A DNA stretch of 64,000 nucleotides. It comes from Dillenia suffruticosa. Lineage: Eukaryota > Streptophyta > Magnoliopsida > Dilleniales > Dilleniaceae. The stretch spans positions 19,246,001 through 19,310,000 of the forward strand of contig JAVTVX010000035.1 of the NCBI GenBank assembly GCA_033439265.1, read 5' to 3'. The position numbers and the translations under genes were made by a program. The notes under the pieces were generated by a model that saw only the letters and a program-made list of their open reading frames with translations, was not told the DNA's origin and did no database searches. Below are positions 58,601 to 64,000 of the stretch, in pieces. Numbering within the stretch: position 1 is the first letter of the stretch; each line of letters begins with the position of its first letter.

Positions 58601-61600
58601 TATAATTAATATAGAGGTTTGATTGTCTCAAATATAAGACTTAAGGGGCTGATTGCACCCAATTGGAATTTAGGGGGGCAAACTGGATTCCTAGTTATAG
58701 TTCAGGGGGGCTAAAATTAGATTTCTAGTTAATAATGGTCATTTGCACAATTTTTCCTCCAGAAAAAGAAGCAGAAGGAAAGAGAAAAGAATAGCTGTAT
58801 TCTTTTATGTAAATGGTCCTTTGCATAGGGGTAAGCTTGAGTAGGGTAGGGTAGGTTAAAGGCCAAAACCTGTACCCTACCTATCTTTCATCGATTCCAA
58901 AGTTTCTACCCTTACCCTACCTTATGAGAAACTCTACCCTACCCTACTTTTATAGGGTAGGGCACAGGGTAAACTTTGTAGAACCTATCATTTTTCAAAA
59001 TTGCATAAACTTTTCCCCGCTTGGAGCAATACTTTAATAAAATTGAAATTTGAACTCCAACTCTTTAAATAAAAGTTTTCACTTATTTTATATTCTTGAA
59101 ACTTCAACTAATGCTAATTCCAAAATTTTTTTTAAAAAAATGTTGCTGACCTTAATTTAAACTTAATAAAGATTATGAAATTTAAGTTACCACCACTAAA
59201 ATATTCAAAGTAGAACTAGCTAACAGACAAATAGCCCTAAATAATATTGTAACAGGTCCAAATCTAAAATACAAAAGTATTAATGAATTTGGTACAACTC
59301 ATCTAAAAAAGACATTTGATAGGAAAATATAAGACTGAACTATCCTCATTCAAGGATACTTCTTGTATTTGTTCAAACTTTCTCCATCTCTCAAGATTTC
59401 ACAATAAGAAAATGTCTTTTTAAATTGACTATTCTCTTTTTTTTTTTTTTGGGAAACAAAAATTGACTATTCATTTTCCTATCAAAATTTATTTTTTTAG
59501 AAAAATTTACACAAGAACACTATCCTATCTGAACCTATGGCATGGTCGGTGGTCAGTGGTCGGTGGTTGGTTCTACAAGGTATATCCTATACCTAATAGG
59601 TTAGAAGCTATACGCTACTTTATTGTTTATCGGTTCTAAATTTTATATTCTTACCCTACCCCATAAGAAGGTTTACCCCATCCTTACCCTACCCTATTGC
59701 ACACGGTTAGCGTCGGGTACAGGTTCACCCTATCTGTTTGCTCACCCCTATAATATACAACTACAACAACTAATTTTGAGTACATGTCACAAAAGTAGCA
59801 ACACTTGGGTGTATTAGATCACATAAGCTACAAGGATGAGTATAAGCAATATTTATAATGAGTAAAAAAAACAAAATCGCAAACAATTAAGTTATCTTTC
59901 AAAACTCAATTCAAATAAGAGAATATTCTACATAGCTCACTATTCACTCCACCATCTGATAATGCAATGTGAGAACCACACAGAAATTTCATATGGATTT
60001 AAAAATGAATTTTTTTAGCATTTATGTAATCTATAAAGTTTTATTAAAATTATTATTTTTAATTTAACAAACAGTTATCAATAATTGAGTTCAATATTTC
60101 AATGTTAATGGTGTATAACTAAGTCAATATCATTATTGCATACAAATGTTTTACAACTTAATAATGCATGCATATCAAAGTGACTAGTTTAGTAAAATTC
60201 TTTCTAATTAAATGATGTATTTAGACACAAGAAACACATTCTTGAAATTTTGAAAAAAATTCGATTATTCGATACAAATTTCAATCACTTTTCTAAGAGA
60301 ATTACGAGATCAAAATTGATTGCAAAATTTCCATGCAAAATATTCATATATTCGGACTTAAGAAATTTTATTCTCAGATTTTCACATAAGCTTCAATCAC
60401 ACTTTTATGTCCACTAAAAGATATAGCAGTATACTATTCTATTTGGTAATTAGTATATATTGGGAATATGGACAGGCCAAAGCCTTAAAATTAAAAACTC
60501 TTACGTGTATGGATTCAACACAAGAAAGAAAAAAAGAAAAGAAAAACACAAGATTTGTATGATTTAGATTGGCTTATGAAACATGGACACAAACATTTTG
60601 TCTACTTCCTCTAATAAGCAATTCTATTCCCAATATATATACATATGCATTATTATTTTCTCATATTCCCCAAGGAAAACACAAACCCTGTGCATATTCT
60701 GGTGTTCAAAAAGCACAACACTTGATAGTAGGAAAGAATACAAATCCACACAATTTCCAGTTCAACATACCAGACCATAAATAACTTATATGGAGACATC
60801 TTGCACCATAGTCACAAATATCCAGCACGTGTTAAACTGATTTAACCCCTAAAGATTTCAGCACTGTCAAATAACTTGAAATGGAACCTTCTAAAGCATT
60901 TGGTGATGAAAGTTTCTAATAATGCAATAAATGTTTGTACTTAAACTTTCATGGGAAAACTAATCTCTCAAATCTCAAAAAGCATCTAATAGTAATTGGT
61001 AAGGTCTATCTTATTAGATCACTGCAATGGAAAAATTTTAAGTTTATAATTTACAATTACATATCAACAGCCATCTCAATTATTTTGCACAAGTAATTCA
61101 CTTGATATCAGTAAATGTGATGATAAACCTAACCTAAACGAAGCAGGTCAAATAGATAATTAGTATTAAACAACTGAACAACCAATTGCAGTAAATCTAC
61201 CTTAAGCAGTCCAAAATGAATTTGCGTACAACTGGGTGGTTGCAATTGAAGGTGTTTCCACAGCCAGAATAGTTATAGAATTCTCCCTGCAAATCAAAAG
61301 AATGAGAATTTACCACTATATTTGTTATCTATAGATTATAAATTATAGGACTTCAAAGACTTGCTGAGAACCAAAAAAAAAATTGATAGTGAGTTGTAAA
61401 TATGTAAAGTTGGACCAAGAGGTCAAGTTTAAGCTGCAGTTAACTGCACACTCACTAAATTAGTCAGCCAGTAATAACTTATTTGTCTACCCTTACATTC
61501 ATATTATGGGAATATACATGCAATCAACAATGGAAAATGCCATTCAAGATCAAAACATATAAAAATGTAATGAAATTAACTGTGTTAATCTGCCATAGAA

Positions 61601-61965
61601 TAATATTGCCGGAATACATCGAATGATCTTGAAAACTGTACCTTAGGTGCAAGCATGTAATATACACTGTTATCAACACCTCTAAATGACAAAATTGGAC
61701 CTTTTTCATTCCCTTCAGCCGTGTGATTAAATACAACATCCATGAGCACCTGTTGAGATAATATTAGACAATAAACTTGCAACATTATCAGAAACTAAGG
61801 TATTATATTGCAACAAAACTCACCTCTATTCCTCGTTTATGAGCTTCTCTAACAAGAACCTTGACTTCATTTATTGCATCACGGCCACAGTTACTGCTGC
61901 CAGCAGCGGAGTATCTTATCATTGGGGAAAAATAGCAAATGGACGAGTATCCCCAAAAATTAACC
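40700..61965 (-). CDS. ISA3: Isoamylase 3, plastidial starch-debranching enzyme (3' thirteen exons)
   Basis: Exons in transcript order: 61965-61824, 61749-61642, 61286-61201, 55522-55451, 55354-55228, 51933-51847, 51318-51226, 50983-50825, 48252-48169, 41873-41793, 41699-41617, 41530-41413, 40963-40700. All join in phase by GT-AG introns, giving about 500 C-terminal residues of a protein usually near 770. GH13 motifs are intact: [10 protein letters not shown], the nucleophile in [11 protein letters not shown], the acid/base Glu in [10 protein letters not shown], and the transition-state HD in [29 protein letters not shown] and the C-terminal [19 protein letters not shown] are typical of ISA3. 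The enzyme cuts short alpha-1,6 branches from limit dextrins during night-time starch breakdown in chloroplasts. The transit peptide and CBM48 exons are right of the window. Large introns carry transposons. Confidence 0.95.
42762..43020 (+). repeat. Copia 5' LTR (259 bp)
   Basis: Starts TG, ends CA. Contains a TATA-like TATTTAAGC near 42924 and a T/C-rich tract. The left flank is AGCTA. Confidence 0.92.
43023..43034 (+). other. Copia primer-binding site (initiator tRNA-Met)
   Basis: TGGTATTAGAGC, two bases after the LTR, matches the 3' end complement of plant initiator tRNA-Met (TGGTATCAGAGC) with one mismatch. Confidence 0.9.
43111..46930 (+). pseudogene. Copia gag-pol remnant
   Basis: The reading starts at ATG 43111 and meets a TAG at 43177 where Trp is expected, a second TAG at 43699 where Gln is expected, and then a frame change at about 44310. 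Domains in order: gag (43189-43698); two CCHC knuckles [14 protein letters not shown] and [14 protein letters not shown] (43880-43985); protease WLVDSG (44090); pre-integrase [11 protein letters not shown] (44480); integrase THTDFAGP to ENWAVV (44665-45060); [14 protein letters not shown] to YVEQPEGF (45615-45876); a small deletion before [10 protein letters not shown] motif YADNLL in place of YVDDLL (46013); and RNase H SDSDWAES with STPEAKF (46485-46620). The catalytic Asp change in RT alone would disable it. Confidence 0.9.
46942..47243 (+). repeat. Copia 3' LTR (302 bp) with internal duplication
   Basis: Collinear with the 5' LTR but about 43 bp longer, because a unit of about 38 bp starting TATGCATCA and containing CAGCTGTTCC is present twice (about 46951-46988 and 46989-47020). 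Right flank is AGCTA. Confidence 0.9.
47344..47450 (+). mobile_element. Short (ACA)n-headed retroelement, member 2
   Basis: A 107-bp insertion starting ACAACAACAACAACAACAAA then CTGAGCCTTAATCCC, ending in an A-rich tail. It is flanked by perfect 17-bp repeats TAAATCCCAACATCTAT (47327-47343 and 47451-47467). It shares GAGCCTTA, TTTGGG.TC and TTTGAGAGACAAATTT with the element at 11375-11579. Confidence 0.85.
48750..49312. repeat. Local tandem duplications in an ISA3 intron
   Basis: Two direct duplications lie side by side. About 48755-48866 and 48915-49010 share TGCAATCCA, CCGATAATTGCA, CTCCACACAGAAATCAA and TATGGA. About 49006-49150 and 49151-49312 share GATGGGGCTCTAGAAGATTG, GGTCACAGTTTCTCAT, GTGTCACACC and GAGC.GCTGGAGCA. 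There is no coding potential across both copies. The base composition is less A+T-rich than the surroundings. Confidence 0.8.
51934..55227 (-). other. ISA3 intron (3.3 kb)
   Basis: No exon of ISA3 is missing here, since the flanking exons join in phase. It holds an unrecognised 110-codon open stretch at 54699-55031 (+) in less A+T-rich DNA, and diffuse repeat-like sequence at 52380-53240 that I could not assign. Confidence 0.5.
56900..57725 (+). mobile_element. Ty3/gypsy 3'-end remnant with LTR-like sequence
   Basis: The reading [20 protein letters not shown] (56970-57030) matches the polyprotein tail of plant gypsy elements. After the stop comes a purine-rich tract (57142-57165), then LTR-like sequence with TATA box CTATAAATAGGGC (57312) and AATAAAATT (57361). 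Only one LTR-like unit is present and there is no upstream pol, so it is a fragment, apparently nested in the Mutator-like element. Confidence 0.6.
57786..58580 (+). pseudogene. Captured gene fragment of unknown function
   Basis: The reading 57786-58163 holds a hydrophobic segment ([20 protein letters not shown]), then [34 protein letters not shown] and [17 protein letters not shown] second block at 58338-58480 reads [20 protein letters not shown], then [10 protein letters not shown], and in another frame [19 protein letters not shown]. This looks like two exons of a membrane-anchored plant protein with a disrupted join. I do not recognise the family. It lies between the inverted repeats of a Mutator-like element, and no parent gene is in the window. 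Confidence 0.5.
58826..59750. mobile_element. hAT-like non-autonomous element
   Basis: The left end TAGGGGTAAGCTTGAGTAGG and right end (opposite strand) TAGGGGTGAGCAAACAGATA are inverted, as in plant hAT elements. Subterminal GGGTAGGGTA repeats recur on both sides (58840-58960 and 59655-59700). The interior is A+T-rich and non-coding. An 8-bp target duplication is not visible at the ends I chose. Confidence 0.68.
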
Positions 61966-64000
61966 CTGAAGAAATAAAATGCTATTATAAATACAATATT
62001 TCAATGAATGAAGAATAGAAACATAGCATTCATCATTTTGCAAAACTTCACACAGTTTTATGAGTTCTTATTAACTGACATCCTTAAGGCAAGACGCAAG
62101 ACTCTTGTGTTTTCTTTGGCAGTCTGTCATGTTTCTTTCAATGTGTCTCAGATTTCTCGGTTGGGCCACCAAATCGAACTTGAGCTGTAGTGGAGTTTGT
62201 AACAATTAACTAGATGTTTTAAAGGATTTGAAAAAGGATTGGTAAACGATCCTCCTTAGTTTAAAGTATAATTATTTTTTGAACCTAGAGGATTTATTAT
62301 CATCTTTGCTTCCTTGTATTATCCTTCTTTCTTAATATGACAATCTTTTTCTAAAGAAATTAAGAAAAATTGAAGAAATAACTAATAGACAATCAGAAAC
62401 TGTAAGCATTATTAATATATAGCAAATATATCTGCTGACATGTTGAATCATTTGTCAAAATTGCATATGCTGCATGTCTCTGGGATTTGATGCAACACAC
62501 ATAGTGGATATTGTGCAGGGTAGGGATCTTCATGTTTCCATTATTTATCCGGACACTTACTTTAAAATGGACGATGGTTCCTGTGTTCAATTCCACGAAG
62601 ATAAATGAAAGGAAGAGCTTTCCTTTTCAATGTCCTCTAAACCTTTCCATGTCTTAATCCTCCATAACGCTCCTTTTTCCAGTTCTGCTTCTTTGAGTGA
62701 ATCATACATACTAAATTTTCACTTCTTTAGGAAGCTGAATGACAGGGAAACTCTTAACTTACATCACTCTTTGATTTGCTAGAGAAATGCCACTTTTCCT
62801 CTATCCTTAGCAAAAACGGTAGAAGGGCATGGGGTCTTCTTTATTCAGGGGTTTTCTCTCGTAAACTGTTTTTCATATGTAGCCAGAAGCTTTATGATAC
62901 TCCCCGTTTGGCTCATTTTGGCAAAAAAAAATGGTTCCTTCGAAAATGAAGGCTTTGGCCAGTTGGTGGTCCACCATGGAGCCGACCTAAATAAATTGAT
63001 GCAAATAAGATCAAACAGTGCCCTACTGCCAGATGTTTTTGTAATGCTCTGACAAAGTAGCAAATTGTGCGATCATATATTTATTCATTGTTCTCTCTAG
63101 GGGTTTACGAAGTACATTTCTTTGCATCTCAAAGAATCGTTCATGGGATTAGATTTGTTTCATGGCTTCTTTGTGACCTTCAGCTGGCGATTATAGAGGA
63201 GTTGCTTGCAAACAAGTGAAAGGAGATTGGAAATCTTTACTTCTTCAAAGTTTCATCGCTTCCACTTTTCTTTTTCCTAATGTTTTAACGATGCCTCATC
63301 CTTCTCTGTTTTATATAACATAAACAAAAAACAACGGCAGAGCGTATCTATCTAGAACCAGTGACGAATCTATAGAAACACTTAGAGCCAATGGTCCAGC
63401 ATTGATCAAAAAATCCTCAACAAAGAGACCTTTTATTAATGATCTCCTCTCAGCCATCTTCACTAAATTAGCAATATCAAAATTATTTAGTAAAATTGTG
63501 GCAACTAATAAATGCCTTAAAACGTCTGCTACCAAGTTGATAGTTAAAGCATCATAAACAAACAAACTTCCAGGTTCAGGCGCAATCAGCTGAACTTAGA
63601 TTTTGATAGGAAGTATTTGTGACTAAGCCTAGCTGAATACGTGCCAAATTAAGTAAATTAGCAAAACAGCCATCTCTTTTCTAGACCCATGGTAAGCGTT
63701 TGCACCAAAAAAATATATATATTTTCAGACTTTTGATGGTGTCTCAACACATTCGCTGCCCTTGAGAAGGAAACAAGGAAAAATAATTGAAAAGAATAAT
63801 GATAAAAGTTTGTAAATAAGGAAATATCAGCTTAAGCTGCTTAGAATCTAGAAAAATACAACTCTAATTCAAACTGAAAATTGGAGAAAATGACATATGT
63901 AAACTCAATAAATCGTATGGAGTGGTCTGCTACGATCTATTATCTTGGATACAGTAGGAAGAATATTCAGAAGGTAAACATTAGCATACTTATAATCACC
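61966..64000 (-). other. ISA3 intron running off the right edge
   Basis: Apart from the LINE fragment at 62690-63140 I see no exon. The residues that should precede VNFWGYSS in ISA3 (ending RDHM in homologues) are not encoded here. The 84-codon minus-strand stretch at 63565-63311 has no family features. Confidence 0.55.
62690..63140 (+). mobile_element. L1-type LINE 3' fragment (RVT zinc-knuckle region)
   Basis: Decayed plus-strand reading with FFRKLNDRE (62735), FSRKLFFICSQKLYDTPRLA (62850-62905), VPSKMKALASWW (62934), then SNSALLPD and CDHIFIHCSL (63010-63100). This is the order at the C-terminus of plant L1-type ORF2 (VPSK.KAF...DHLFLHC). There are many stops. It lies in an intron upstream of the first visible ISA3 exon, antisense to that gene. 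Confidence 0.7.

Larger units (their letters stand above)
56686..58725 (+). mobile_element. Probable Pack-MULE (Mutator-like element with captured gene sequence)
   Basis: The left end (TAGTTTTGGCCTCTAAGCTA, then TGCCCTCTAAACTTCAATTT and CTTACATTTGGGTGAATCA) and the right end read on the opposite strand (TAATTTTAGCCCCCCTGAAC, then TGCCCCCCTAAATTCCAATT and CTTATATTTGAGACAATCA) are about 105-bp imperfect inverted repeats of the kind seen in plant Mutator-like elements. Between them are a gypsy remnant and gene-like sequence at 57786-58580. Exact ends and a 9-bp target duplication were not resolved. Confidence 0.62.
55523..61200 (-). other. ISA3 intron (5.7 kb) with nested transposons
   Basis: Contains a Mutator-like element carrying a gene fragment (about 56686-58725), a Ty3/gypsy 3' remnant nested in it, and a hAT-like element (58826-59750). 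From 59750 to 61200 the sequence is plain A+T-rich. Confidence 0.7.

Noticed and set aside
63311..63565. Possible further ISA3 exon on the minus strand
   Set aside because: The translation does not match the isoamylase region expected before VNFWGYSS, and no acceptor/donor pair fits in phase.
1..64000. CRISPR array, operon or bacterial segment
   Set aside because: No regularly spaced direct repeats with unique spacers and no polycistronic layout; introns throughout show a nuclear plant genome.

Overview
This is nuclear DNA from a flowering plant, most likely a woody eudicot. The genes are split by many GT-AG introns, the intergenic DNA is A+T-rich and full of retrotransposon, SINE and DNA-transposon debris, and the recognisable genes are plant families: an MBD protein, phosphoethanolamine cytidylyltransferase, and plastid isoamylase 3. 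I cannot name the species.

Layout. (1) 1-1.7 kb: a decayed RTE-type LINE on the minus strand, lying in an intron of a methyl-CpG-binding-domain gene whose last three exons follow at 2431-3411 (+). (2) 3.1-21 kb: a tandem segmental duplication. Each arm (about 3100-11780 and about 12950-20965) holds the last MBD exon and, convergent to it, a bacterial-type (fold-I, PLP) Orn/Lys/Arg decarboxylase gene on the minus strand. Arm 1 carries an apparently intact 551-residue gene plus about 1 kb of extra repeat in its promoter. Arm 2 carries a copy with a nonsense codon at codon 31, an orphan MBD exon, three SINE insertions and a truncated U2 snRNA retro-fragment just upstream of the gene. (3) 22.2-33.4 kb: PECT1 (+), nine coding exons giving 429 residues, plus a spliced 5' leader. 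(4) 34.8-36.1 kb: a three-exon gene (-) for a 247-residue acidic protein I do not recognise. (5) 36.1-40.7 kb: gene-free, with two terminal-inverted-repeat elements. (6) 40.7 kb to beyond the right edge: ISA3 (-). Thirteen 3' exons are visible, spread over 21 kb, with all catalytic motifs kept. Its introns hold a complete but dead Ty1/copia element with target-site duplications, a probable gene-capturing Mutator-like element, a hAT-like element and an L1-type LINE tail.

Functionally the genes are independent housekeeping or metabolic loci: DNA-methylation reading, PLP amino-acid decarboxylation, phosphatidylethanolamine synthesis and starch debranching. No operon-like logic is expected. The most informative part is the duplication. 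It works as a before/after comparison: insertions present in one arm and absent from the other show the empty site, the target-site duplication and the relative age of several small mobile elements.
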